A stretch of DNA of 64,000 nucleotides from Bacteroidetes bacterium HGW-Bacteroidetes-8 (lineage in GTDB: Bacteria; Bacteroidota; Bacteroidia; Bacteroidales; UBA932). This document shows, piece after piece, positions 38,103 through 47,892 of the stretch (its first letter is position 1; every line of letters begins with the position of its first letter). A model generated the notes under the pieces. The model saw nothing but the letters and a program-made list of their open reading frames with translations, had not been told where the DNA came from and ran no database searches. The DNA is taken from assembly GCA_002840895.1 (NCBI GenBank), contig PHCZ01000001.1, forward strand, positions 310,001 to 374,000, in the 5' to 3' direction. The translations under genes and the position numbers were made by a program.

Positions 38103-40883
38103 TTAAAATAATTGTATTGAAAAATCTATTGTTGTCGTTGGGAGGCACTTCTCCCCGGAACATAAACCATACTCAACATTACCGATTAGGTTGACTGGCA
38201 AACTCCCTTTTGTTTTTACTTTTTGGATAAAAACCACCTCGTTTTCATAGTATTTTATTGTTTCCTCCAAAAGCTCTTCATATTTAGAGATTAACTTACC
38301 TGACTCTGTTGTTGTTCCTAAAGGTTTAATCTGTTTGTGGTTATTAATATTGATTATTGTTGGGGATGATATTTCCTTAGAACTTAACTGACTGTAGATA
38401 TGCCACATTGGATCCAATTTAGCAGTACAATGAATTTCATAAATATTTGATTCTATTTTAACCGCCTTAAAACTCCATTTAATGTGGTTCCCCTTCTTTT
38501 CAATTTGGTTAGATGGTTCTTTTTCAATTAAATACTTTATTATTAGAGGTTCAAGATCTTCACCGTGAGCATTTTTGTTCACTATTTTACCATTTTTGCC
38601 AAGTATCCAAATTGTTGGTAGAGAATTAATTGCATACAACTTTGCTAATGGATCATTCATACCCTTGCCTTCAAAACGTTGTGGCCAAAGTAGACCCTGA
38701 GTTGCTGTCATTTTTCTAACCTGATTCTCCGCCCCCTTATTGTCAAGAGAGACACCAATCACCTCCAAACCTTTATCATAGTACCTATCATATAAAGACT
38801 TAACATAGGGCAAAGCAACAATGCAAGGCTTGCACCAGGTTGCCCAAAAATCAATTAATACAACTTTACCACGTAAAGAGGTTAGGTCAACTTGACGCCC
38901 GTCTAAAGCTGTAAATGGCTCAAGTGTAATGGCTTTTTCGCCAGAAACTGTTTTATCTGCCTCCATCTGCATTTGCGCTTGCTTTAAGAGTGCTTTAATA
39001 CCCGCTTTCCCGGCAAGATTATGCTTTGGGTTGCCGTATATATCAATTATCTGTTGCCAGTAATTTTTAACCACCTCTTCTGTAAGGTGGGCTCTTACAG
39101 CTGCACCAAGAAAATCAAGTGCTCTGTTGGCAATAACGGGAAGACCGGAATATTGATTAATATGCTCAATAAATCGAACCCATAAAGCTTCCCAATATAT
39201 GGTGGCAAAAAGCTTCCAGTAGTCATCCTCAACCCCCATAATTGCAGCATCTGGTCTTTCATCGCTATGTGGAAGTTCGTTCCATCCCGAATGAGCCTGC
39301 CCCCAATCACTGGCAAAGAGCTCCCAGGATATCTTCTCTTTATAATCGGCAGATAAAGCCCATTTCAGCTCATATTCGGACATTTCGTCCCTTTTAAGCT
39401 TCCAATCATTTTTAGCTTTCAAATCACGCGGGAACATACGAAACAGTGGAGATCCGGTGGCAATTTTAATTCCTTGGGCTTGCCCCTGTTTGTAATATTC
39501 TTGCCCCTGATGGTACTTCAAGTTCACTTTAAGCGCAAAATCTTCTTTCAACCTATTGGTATCAACCCAAAGTATAGGGTTGTACATATGTACCTGAGAA
39601 AAAATTTTAAAAGCTGTTAACCTTCGCGGATCGCCATTATATTTGTATTTATCCCAAAAATTTGAAGCAGCGGACAGTATTTTTCTTGAAAACCTCTCTT
39701 TTTTAAGTATATAGTTTCCATAACCTCCGGGTTCTTCTTTATTCAGGGCTACTTGGTTATTTTCATTGATAAGACTTTCCAGGTTAGCCCAATCTTTATT
39801 AGCCAGCTTATGTTGTTTATTATGAGCTTCAATCTCCTCTTTTCCTCTCCTAAATAACCCTTGTTGCTCAGGATCTTCAATCTCTGCTGTAAGTAAAATA
39901 TTTAGGGCTGCATCTCTATTATTATCTGGATTACACAAATACATTATTTTGGCTTGATGATACCTGGCAATAAATTTGAATGCTCCCTTGGAGTCAGTTG
40001 CAGCAGAGTCACATATTTCCAAAAAAAGTTGAAAATTGAATGGTAACAAACGTTTTGTCATATTTATGGGAACGTAATCATTAAACTTAGAGGTTAGATT
40101 GTACCAAGATCCCTTTGGAGTATTTGCCATCTGTTCTTTTAGACAAATGTCTGCAGCAATAGAATCGTTTAAATGCAGCAATGTCTCGTATTTTAACATC
40201 ATTAATCCAAAACCTGGCAAATTGTATTTTATATCATCTGTTACAGTTGGGATAAGACTGTCGATTAATTGTAATCTACCCAAATACCCCTCATTCATAA
40301 ATTTTTCATTCAACAGGTTTATATATCCAATAATTTTATTTTGCCGGGATTCATTAGATACATCTGCTTCGTTATTAACCTCCTCTGATATATACCCTTG
40401 GTTTAAAACAGATTCCAACTCTTGCTCACTATGGCCGAATGAAGCAATCCTCCCATCCTGATCTATTATAAATGTTGATGGGTATGCGGTTACTCCCCAC
40501 TGGTCATTAGTTGAGTTATCGGCTTTATCCATCGCAACAGAGTAGTTAAGGCTCATCCTCTCCACAAACTTCTCAAGAAATTCAGGTTTTGTCTCTCCTG
40601 CGACATAAACAGCTACAACCTCAACTTTCCCACGATACTTATCAGCTACCATCTTCAGGTGTGGAATTACTTTCACGCATCCAGGACAAGCAATCAGAGT
40701 AATATCTACCAGATAAACTTGACCCTTTTTAAATTCAGGGATGGGATCCCCTTTTATCCACCTTTGGATACTTGTCAAATTTGGAGCTTTATCTCCTATT
40801 TTAATCTTTGCATTTTGGTTATCAGCATATAATGTTAAATATCCAAATATTAACAGTGTGATAATGATCCCAATTTTTTTCAT
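38103..40883 (-). CDS. Multidomain redoxin: N-terminal TlpA-like + helical middle + second TlpA/thioredoxin (CKPC) + DsbD N-terminal (alpha)-like domain
   Basis: LVDITLIACPGCVKVIPHLKMVA; VVLIDFWATWCKPCIVALPYVKSLYDRY; C-terminal WSFKAVKIESNIYEIHCTAKLDPMWHIYSQ...LCSGEKCLPTTTIDFSIQL. Confidence 0.82.
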   Translation of the reverse strand: MKKIGIIITLLIFGYLTLYADNQNAKIKIGDKAPNLTSIQRWIKGDPIPEFKKGQVYLVDITLIACPGCVKVIPHLKMVADKYRGKVEVVAVYVAGETKPEFLEKFVERMSLNYSVAMDKADNSTNDQWGVTAYPSTFIIDQDGRIASFGHSEQELESVLNQGYISEEVNNEADVSNESRQNKIIGYINLLNEKFMNEGYLGRLQLIDSLIPTVTDDIKYNLPGFGLMMLKYETLLHLNDSIAADICLKEQMANTPKGSWYNLTSKFNDYVPINMTKRLLPFNFQLFLEICDSAATDSKGAFKFIARYHQAKIMYLCNPDNNRDAALNILLTAEIEDPEQQGLFRRGKEEIEAHNKQHKLANKDWANLESLINENNQVALNKEEPGGYGNYILKKERFSRKILSAASNFWDKYKYNGDPRRLTAFKIFSQVHMYNPILWVDTNRLKEDFALKVNLKYHQGQEYYKQGQAQGIKIATGSPLFRMFPRDLKAKNDWKLKRDEMSEYELKWALSADYKEKISWELFASDWGQAHSGWNELPHSDERPDAAIMGVEDDYWKLFATIYWEALWVRFIEHINQYSGLPVIANRALDFLGAAVRAHLTEEVVKNYWQQIIDIYGNPKHNLAGKAGIKALLKQAQMQMEADKTVSGEKAITLEPFTALDGRQVDLTSLRGKVVLIDFWATWCKPCIVALPYVKSLYDRYYDKGLEVIGVSLDNKGAENQVRKMTATQGLLWPQRFEGKGMNDPLAKLYAINSLPTIWILGKNGKIVNKNAHGEDLEPLIIKYLIEKEPSNQIEKKGNHIKWSFKAVKIESNIYEIHCTAKLDPMWHIYSQLSSKEISSPTIININNHKQIKPLGTTTESGKLISKYEELLEETIKYYENEVVFIQKVKTKGSLPVNLIGNVEYGLCSGEKCLPTTTIDFSIQLF

Positions 40884-40943
40884 CTGTTATTATATTTATT
40901 AGGTTGAAAATTTTTAAGTTCGTTTTGATAATTCATAAGCCTA

Positions 40944-40975
40944 TCAGGTACAGCATTGATTTATACTGTACCTGA
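40944..40975. other. Inverted repeat between susD and the redoxin gene
   Basis: TCAGGTACAG (40944-40953)/CTGTACCTGA (40966-40975), perfect 10 bp, 12-nt loop, no T-run. Confidence 0.5.
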
Positions 40976-41010
40976 ATGATCAAATCATCATTAAGCTCAA
41001 GATAGTTTAC

Positions 41011-42462
41011 TTAATAACCGGGGTTTTGCTCCAGAAATGGATTTTTCTTTAATTCACTCTCCGGTATAGGGTAAAGTAAATCGTTTGTATTAAAACCTGT
41101 CTTTATAACTTCCAAGGTTGATACCGCCCTACCGGTTCGTTTAAGGTCAAACCAGCGGTGACCCCATTCGGTAAAGAGCTCTACTCTTCTTTCTTGCATT
41201 ACAGCATCCAAAAGATCTGATTTACTGATAGAGGGATTTGTGTTTGCTAATAATGGAAGCCCTGCTCTTGCTCTAATAGCATCTAAATCTGCAATTGCTA
41301 GATCTAGCTTATTGAGCTGTGCTCTTGCTTCTGACCTTATAAGATATTGCTCAGCCAGTCGGAATATAGTTGAGTTTTCCTTGCGTGAATCATCTGGATT
41401 TGTTGTTGCAGATGAAGTATAAGAGCGGTATTTATATGACATTATGTAGCTTTTTCTATTTAACTTGACCCAGGTAGTTTTCCGTAAATCCCCCGCTTCA
41501 AAAGCATCAGACAGAGATTCGTTCCCAACAAAATCATCACGAAGGGCAAAAAAGGATAAGAGTGTAGCCATAGTACTTGATCCTCCATAAAAATGCTGAC
41601 CTTCAGATGTAAAGAAATTATTATTAAAATTTGGGAACTGCCAGATTGCCTCTTTATTGCCTAAGAGAGTGATATCAGATAAAGCTACCATACTATAGTC
41701 AGAAGTATTATTAATAATAGTAGTCGCAATTGACTCCGCTTCACTCCACTTTCCCATATATAAAAAGACTCTGGATAGCAAAGAAGATGCTACTGCTTTA
41801 TTTACCCTAAAACGCCCGGATGTAGGATAATTTGCAGTCAACAGTACTATAGATTCCTGAAGGTCGGCTTCTAATTGATTGTACACAGCATCTACTGATG
41901 TGCGTGTCATTTTTGAATTAATAGTGTAATCGGTTGAGGTCACCAAAGGTATATCTCCAAAAAGATTTACAAGATAGAAATGTAGGAAGGAGCGTAAGAA
42001 AAGTGCCTCCCCAATGAATTGCGATTTTGCTGTTTCAGTTAACTCTGTTGCGGCTTTCAAACTCTCTATTACATCATTCGCCCTAAAAATTGTAGTATAT
42101 GCATATGTCCAAAAGTCGCTGATATAACTATTATCAGCTATCAGATTGTTCTCTTTAAACGAAAGAATTGATGGATCTGTGAAATTGAAGGTTAACTCAT
42201 CTGCAGACAAGCCAGTACGCCATGCAATCTGAAACCCGGTACAATAATATGGGTTCAAAAAAGTACTGTAAATGCCTCTTAATGCGGCCTCTGCTGTGGC
42301 ATTATCTATAAAGACCTGTGTTTTTAGTAGGGATGCAGGGGGTGTATCCACCTCAAGTAATTTTTCGCAAGAAATTGTCGCTATTAACAAAGGGAGTAAT
42401 AATAGTGTTTTTATGCAGCCCCTTAACCTATTTGTATATATATATTTAATCAAATTTTTCAT
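41011..42462 (-). CDS. RagB/SusD family nutrient uptake outer membrane lipoprotein
   Basis: SCEKLLEVDTPPASLLK lipobox; FLRSFLHFYLVNLFGDIPLVTSTDY...LAEQYLIRSEARAQL...ELFTEWGHRWFDLKRTGRA...NPGY. Confidence 0.95.
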   Translation of the reverse strand: MKNLIKYIYTNRLRGCIKTLLLLPLLIATISCEKLLEVDTPPASLLKTQVFIDNATAEAALRGIYSTFLNPYYCTGFQIAWRTGLSADELTFNFTDPSILSFKENNLIADNSYISDFWTYAYTTIFRANDVIESLKAATELTETAKSQFIGEALFLRSFLHFYLVNLFGDIPLVTSTDYTINSKMTRTSVDAVYNQLEADLQESIVLLTANYPTSGRFRVNKAVASSLLSRVFLYMGKWSEAESIATTIINNTSDYSMVALSDITLLGNKEAIWQFPNFNNNFFTSEGQHFYGGSSTMATLLSFFALRDDFVGNESLSDAFEAGDLRKTTWVKLNRKSYIMSYKYRSYTSSATTNPDDSRKENSTIFRLAEQYLIRSEARAQLNKLDLAIADLDAIRARAGLPLLANTNPSISKSDLLDAVMQERRVELFTEWGHRWFDLKRTGRAVSTLEVIKTGFNTNDLLYPIPESELKKNPFLEQNPGY

Positions 42463-42480
42463 TGTTTTCCATTTTTAAAT

Positions 42481-45400
42481 TTAAAACTTAAGCTGAAGGC
42501 CGGCTGTAATAATTTGCAGCTGAGGGTAATTGCTTCCGCTTTCTACATCCAATACATAGCGGTTATATTTGGAAATAGTAAAGAGATTCTGACCCTGCAA
42601 AAAGATTTTAGCAATTTTTGCCCCTGCCTTGTGAGCAAGTGTTTGTGGAAGAGTGTATGAGAGAGAAAGCGTTTGTAGACGGATAAAAGAGGCGTCCGTA
42701 ATAGCATCAGATGAGTTGTAATTGCTTGACATAGACGTTCCCGGGCTTGTTTGCGTAAAGCGCTGTACATCTGTGACATCTCCCGGGTTTTGCCAACGTT
42801 CATTCCACACCCAAAGTGGTATGTTTTGTTGAGTTCCGGCATTATAAACCGGGTTTAGCAATGCTTTCTGCTCTTTAAAACGGAGTAAAAAAGATAGTTC
42901 AAGTCCTTTATAAACTACACTATTTATTAGACCCCCATAATACTTACTATCTTGCGAGTAAGTAAACTGCTGATCATTACTATTGATAACCCCATTTTTA
43001 TCTACATCTAAAAAGGTATGTAGTCCTGTTTGTGGATCAACACCTGTCCAAACATAAGTTCTCTTAATTGACAAGGGCTCTCCTACCTTGTAAATCGTAG
43101 CGTAAGGGGAGTCCTCAATGCCCGGGAAAGCTAATAGTTTGTTGCGCGGAATTGATAAATTGGCAGAAACACTCCATTTAAGATTATCTCTCCGGATTAC
43201 ATCTGCTCTTAGCAACATCTCCCATCCGGAATTTTCTATAGTGGCTTCAAAATTCTTTAGGATAGAAGAGAAGCCGGTAATAGCAGGAAGTGTATAGTTA
43301 ACCAACTGATTAGAAGATTGGTTACGGTACCAGCTAACCTCAAGACCTACTCTGTTATTAAAAAAATTAGATTCAATCGCCACCTCTAGCTTCCTTGTCT
43401 GCTCCCATTTAAAATCAGGATTAAAAAGCGAGTTAGCGTAAAGACTCAAAGAACCTTCATAAGCAACTGTAGAAGGTAACATCATATAAAGATTGAAATA
43501 CTGGTAATCACCAATCAGATCATTGCCCGTTATACCGTAACTTGCCCTTAGTTTACTAAAATTAAGAATAGAATGAGTATTCTTCATCCAAGGTTCTTCG
43601 GAAAAGATCCAAGCTGCCCCTATGGCACCAAAATTCCCAAAGCGATTATCCGGTCCAAAACGAGATGAACCTTCTCGACGTCCTGTTAGGTTCAATAGGT
43701 AGCGCTCCTTATAATTATAACCAACTCTTGCAAAGACTGAAATGTACTTATAATTGGAATATGAAGAACTAATTGCTACATTTCCAGCTGCATTAATAGA
43801 ATTTAATAATGCATCTGAGGTGTAGTTACTCCCTTGCAAAAGTTGGTACTCATTTAAATTTCCCTGGTATGATAAGCCGGTTACCATATCAAGTGTATGC
43901 TCACCAGCTTTTTTTAAATAGCTAATTTGTGGTTCAATTATTATAGATTGTCGGTGGTTACTCCCAAAATCAGCACTCGGTTTTATATATTGTCTGGTAA
44001 TAGGAGGATAAACAGTGGATGGGTTTTTATATTTTGTCTCTCCACTCATATCTGTATATCCCAGATTTGTTTTAATCCTAAATCCCTCAAATAGAAGGTA
44101 AGATAGACTAACGCTTGCGGTCAGGTTACGATTTTCTGATATGGCCGGGTTTATAAAACTAGACATAGGGTTAGTCCAGGTAGCAGATCCGGCACTGTTA
44201 AGCGCCCAGTTTAGCTCCCCGTTATCCAAAAAAAGAGGCGGTGCATTTGGCGAAAGACTAAGAGCTCTGAAGATCCTACCGTTTCCTGATTGATTTTTAT
44301 CAATCCCATAGTTTATGGTAACACCGGCTGAAAATTTACCATTGGGCGATGTGTGATTTAGGTTTAGATTCCCTCCTAGTCGATGATAACCCAGTCCTTC
44401 ATATATTAACTCTTCATTATGATAATTACCCCCAAGTCGAAAACTTGTCTGTGCATTACCACCCGAAACATTCAACTGAAGATCAGTAATATTAGCAGTT
44501 CCGCTTAAAAGTTCTTTTTGCCAATTGGTATATCGGGTCGTATCCCACATTCCATTTATATCAGCATGTGATATTGATGTTGGGCTTACTGCAACTCCAT
44601 CATTTTTAAGAGCTTCACGACGCATAGCCAGATATTGTTGAGTATTGAGCAATTCCAATCTGCTATTAACACTACCTGCTCCCTGATAGAAATTAAGATC
44701 AAAATCTGTTTTACCAGAAACTCCTTTTTTAGTAGTGATTAAAATAACGCCATTCGCACCTCTTGATCCGTAAATTGCAGTTGCATCAGCATCTTTAAGA
44801 ATCTCAATACTCTGTATATTTTCTAGGTTGATAGTGCTTAGCGGATCCAATTTACCTCCAAAACGCTGCTGGCTGTTACCCGATAGAGAGAGAGATTCAG
44901 AACTGACCGGTATTCCGTCAATAATATAAAGAGGGAGATTCCCATCAATTCCGGTACTACCAGGAATAGATTTCCCCAAGTCTGTCGTACGAAGACTATT
45001 GTGTCCTCTAATACGGATAGTTGGAGCTATACCAGGCCCGCTTGCCGGAGTAATATCTAACCCTGCAACTCTTCCCTGCAAAGCCATCAAGGGACTTATT
45101 ACCGGCTGGTTAGTAATCTCTTTTGCTGTTACTTTTGCAATATTGCCTGTCTTTGTTTTATCAGTTACTGTATAATACCCGGCATTAACGGTTGCAGCTT
45201 GAAGTTCTGTAATATCCTCTTCCAGAATAACATCAATTACACTTCTGTTGCCTATTACAATCTCCTGGGAGGTGTAGCCTAAAAATGAAAAAGTCAAAAT
45301 ATTATTATCACCAGCAGTGATTGTGTATTTACCTTCAATATCTGTCCCGGTACCTTTCTTTGTCCCTTTTACTAAAATATTCACACCTGGAATAGACAAT

Positions 45401-45915
45401 CCTTTTGAATCTTTAACGATTCCCGTTATTTTTCTATCAACTTTATCTTGCCCATTTAAGTCAAAGATAATATTCTCCAACCTCCCTTTTTCACGCTCTT
45501 TATATTGAGTTAGTATTATGTAATCTTCCTCTTCTATGTAATAAATCTTTCTAGGTTTTAACACCTCATCCAAAACTTTTCCTAACTCTTTATTCTTGAC
45601 TTCTATAGATATTTTGTCTTCGGTATTAACAAAGCTTCCGCTATATGCAAACTTCACCTGAGTCTGATATTCGATTTCAGTCAAAACCTCTTTTAGTGAA
45701 ATATTTTTACAATTAAGAGTAACTTCTCGATTTAATACACCCTGTCCATAAGAATCATTTGCAGATACCGCACTGCAGAATATCAGTCCTATAGCCATCT
45801 GTATCAGGGAGACTCGCATAATTGTGATAATTAAATAAGAACTTTTACATAGCCTTCGGATACGTTTTGTTAAATCCAGTGTATCCCGGAGACCTTTTTT
45901 AAGAAATTTTTGCAT
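42481..45915 (-). CDS. SusC/RagA family TonB-linked outer membrane receptor with N-terminal STN signalling domain
   Basis: STN segment (VTLNCKNISLKEVLTEIEYQTQVKFAYSG), carboxypeptidase-D-like segment, plug ATVNAGYYTVTDKTKTGNIAKVTAKEI...ILKDADATAIYGSRGANGVILITTKKG, beta-barrel. Confidence 0.96.
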   Translation of the reverse strand: MQKFLKKGLRDTLDLTKRIRRLCKSSYLIITIMRVSLIQMAIGLIFCSAVSANDSYGQGVLNREVTLNCKNISLKEVLTEIEYQTQVKFAYSGSFVNTEDKISIEVKNKELGKVLDEVLKPRKIYYIEEEDYIILTQYKEREKGRLENIIFDLNGQDKVDRKITGIVKDSKGLSIPGVNILVKGTKKGTGTDIEGKYTITAGDNNILTFSFLGYTSQEIVIGNRSVIDVILEEDITELQAATVNAGYYTVTDKTKTGNIAKVTAKEITNQPVISPLMALQGRVAGLDITPASGPGIAPTIRIRGHNSLRTTDLGKSIPGSTGIDGNLPLYIIDGIPVSSESLSLSGNSQQRFGGKLDPLSTINLENIQSIEILKDADATAIYGSRGANGVILITTKKGVSGKTDFDLNFYQGAGSVNSRLELLNTQQYLAMRREALKNDGVAVSPTSISHADINGMWDTTRYTNWQKELLSGTANITDLQLNVSGGNAQTSFRLGGNYHNEELIYEGLGYHRLGGNLNLNHTSPNGKFSAGVTINYGIDKNQSGNGRIFRALSLSPNAPPLFLDNGELNWALNSAGSATWTNPMSSFINPAISENRNLTASVSLSYLLFEGFRIKTNLGYTDMSGETKYKNPSTVYPPITRQYIKPSADFGSNHRQSIIIEPQISYLKKAGEHTLDMVTGLSYQGNLNEYQLLQGSNYTSDALLNSINAAGNVAISSSYSNYKYISVFARVGYNYKERYLLNLTGRREGSSRFGPDNRFGNFGAIGAAWIFSEEPWMKNTHSILNFSKLRASYGITGNDLIGDYQYFNLYMMLPSTVAYEGSLSLYANSLFNPDFKWEQTRKLEVAIESNFFNNRVGLEVSWYRNQSSNQLVNYTLPAITGFSSILKNFEATIENSGWEMLLRADVIRRDNLKWSVSANLSIPRNKLLAFPGIEDSPYATIYKVGEPLSIKRTYVWTGVDPQTGLHTFLDVDKNGVINSNDQQFTYSQDSKYYGGLINSVVYKGLELSFLLRFKEQKALLNPVYNAGTQQNIPLWVWNERWQNPGDVTDVQRFTQTSPGTSMSSNYNSSDAITDASFIRLQTLSLSYTLPQTLAHKAGAKIAKIFLQGQNLFTISKYNRYVLDVESGSNYPQLQIITAGLQLKF

Positions 45916-45922
45916 AATTTTG
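45915..45922 (+). promoter_or_regulatory. Candidate -7 element (TAATTTTG) for a + strand antisense transcript at the susC start codon
   Basis: Exact TAnnTTTG match on the + strand; -33 element not clear. Confidence 0.35.
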
Positions 45923-45927
45923 TAATG

Positions 45928-46004
45928 TTTAATTGTTAGAATTATTATTAGAGTGATGAAACAATTAGACCTGGCGGGGGTGTTGGTAGCACCCCTGCTT
46001 TTTT
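45928..46004 (+). ncRNA. Candidate cis-antisense sRNA of the susC leader
   Basis: Inferred from the + strand -7-like element plus a strong + strand intrinsic terminator in the gap between fecR and susC, both on the minus strand; 5' end approximate. Confidence 0.4.
45974..46004 (+). terminator. Intrinsic terminator oriented opposite to the flanking genes
   Basis: GCGGGGGTG-TTGGTAG-CACCCCTGC stem followed by TTTTTTG on the + strand; no T-run on the minus strand. Confidence 0.8.
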
Positions 46005-46093
46005 GTCTTTTTTAATGCTTAATTATCAGGGCTTCTAATCATATTTTTTTGTTTTTAGTATTTGATAAGGTTGTTCAATTGTTTAGGATTTTT

Positions 46094-47068
46094 TTAATTT
46101 CTTGGTTTAAATACAATTTTTTTGTTTTCGATTTCATATTCGATAGAAAGAACTTTAGAGATAATATTCAGAGTCTTAACTAATGATTGACCCGTAAAAT
46201 TTGCTGTTACAACAGAACCTGATAGTGTTTCATCTTCAAGTTCTATATCAATATCAAACTTATCTTCTATCCTGCTTATTATAATATCCAATCTGGTATC
46301 ATTGAACTTCATATCATATTCAGTCCCTTTAATAATATCTGTTCTAATAGGTTCTAAAACAGGGGTGCTCTCTCTGGCTAACTCTTTGCTTGAGATATTA
46401 AAGTGTGCTTTCTCTTCAGGCATCAGCACCACAACCTTTTGGTTGCTAAGAGATGTTACGGAAACCTTGCCTGTAAGGACCACCACCTCAATAATATCAC
46501 TTGTTGCGTTAATATTAAAACTTGTTCCTAATACTGTTGTAGTTAGTTCCCCGGAATGTACAAGAAATGGTCTTGTAGAATCTTTCTCTATTTCGAATAG
46601 AGCCTCTCCTGTGAGACTCACAATACGCTCAGCTCTTTTTTTAAATTTTTTAGGATACTTAAGACTACTATTAGGTTTTAACCAGATAATACTCCCATCG
46701 GACAGGAGTACCTTTTTAATTCTTTCTGATGAGATAAGTTCTACAACTTCAAACAACTTGATCTGTTTATATTCATAATACTTAAATCCTCCGAAGCCTA
46801 AAGCCACTACAAGTAAAATCGAAGCTGCAACTTTTATTGCACTTGTTAAATAGTATCTTCTATAAGTTGATCTATTTTTAATACCTGCTTTGCGATTGAC
46901 AGATTCTTTCAGATGTTTTTTGATTATGAATTTTTCTGATTCATCTTTAAATGGGTGAACATCCGTATAATGAGTATCAAGCCAATTATCAATTACCACC
47001 ATCTCTTCGGGAGTACACTCTCCCTTTTCGTACCGTGCGAGTATGTCCTTAAATTCTGATTCAGTCAT
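46094..47068 (-). CDS. FecR family anti-sigma factor
   Basis: YEKGECTPEEMVVIDNWLD...GSIIWLKPNSSLKYPKKFKKRAERIVSLTGEALFEIEKDSTRPFLVHSGELTTTVLGTSFNINA. Confidence 0.95.
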   Translation of the reverse strand: MTESEFKDILARYEKGECTPEEMVVIDNWLDTHYTDVHPFKDESEKFIIKKHLKESVNRKAGIKNRSTYRRYYLTSAIKVAASILLVVALGFGGFKYYEYKQIKLFEVVELISSERIKKVLLSDGSIIWLKPNSSLKYPKKFKKRAERIVSLTGEALFEIEKDSTRPFLVHSGELTTTVLGTSFNINATSDIIEVVVLTGKVSVTSLSNQKVVVLMPEEKAHFNISSKELARESTPVLEPIRTDIIKGTEYDMKFNDTRLDIIISRIEDKFDIDIELEDETLSGSVVTANFTGQSLVKTLNIISKVLSIEYEIENKKIVFKPRN

Positions 47069-47274
47069 TTTATGATTTTTTTAGGTGCTTTTGTATATGT
47101 AGTATCACGAAGCGGTAAATACACCCAAAAAGTATTTGATATTTTATAAAAAGAGCATTTTTTTATTTTTTTAATTCCTAATCTTTCTGTTTAAAGACTA
47201 TTTTATCTATTTTTGATCAAACCTATTTTACTATAAAACAGATTAAAAACCATACAGATAATGAGTTAGCTCTT

Positions 47275-47820
47275 TTGCTTGAAAAGGGAAGAGACGATGC
47301 CTTTAGCGAAATCTATGAACGCTATTGGGAGAGGCTATTTATTTATGTTTACAGCCGGACATCCTCTTCTGATGTAGCATTTGAAATAACTCAGGATATT
47401 TTTGTGTCACTTTGGCAAAGAAGAGGTGAGGTGGTTTTTCATACATCACTATCGGGATATCTTTATACATCTGTCCGTTATAGAATTATCCGTCATATAA
47501 ACAGCTGTAAATTAAGAGAGAATTACTTCAGAGATTTTTTAGCATTTAATCAACTCAGCAGTGACAATTCAAATGAGGAAGAAATTAATCTGAATCAGCT
47601 TAATGAGGCAATCGAAAAGAGTGTACGGGAATTACCAAAGAAATGTCAGGAGATCTTCCGAATGAGCAGATATCAGAATTTGTCTATAAAAGAGATCTCA
47701 GTGAAATTGAATATTTCTCATAAAACTGTAGAAAATCAGCTAACGATTGCGCTGAAACACCTTCGAAAATCTTTAGGTGAGTTTATGCTTACACCATTAT
47801 TTTTTCATCTTTTTTTTTAA
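47275..47820 (+). CDS. RNA polymerase ECF sigma-70 factor
   Basis: DDAFSEIYERYWERLFIYVYSRTSSSDVAFEITQDIFVSLWQRRGEV...LPKKCQEIFRMSRYQNLSIKEISVKLNISHKTVENQLTIALKHLRKSL. The in-frame start is non-ATG (TTG at 47275, or an upstream ATT). Confidence 0.93.
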   Translation: MLEKGRDDAFSEIYERYWERLFIYVYSRTSSSDVAFEITQDIFVSLWQRRGEVVFHTSLSGYLYTSVRYRIIRHINSCKLRENYFRDFLAFNQLSSDNSNEEEINLNQLNEAIEKSVRELPKKCQEIFRMSRYQNLSIKEISVKLNISHKTVENQLTIALKHLRKSLGEFMLTPLFFHLFF

Positions 47821-47892
47821 AATAAAAAAAAGGAAGACTAATAAGTGATCTGGCCGTCCTTTTATTATTAACGGCTAAATCTATCAGTTAAG

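Noticed and set aside
40883-47820. Polysaccharide utilisation locus with glycan-degrading enzymes
   Set aside because: SusC/D, sigma and FecR are present but no glycoside hydrolase, lyase or sulfatase is encoded nearby; the linked gene is a redoxin.
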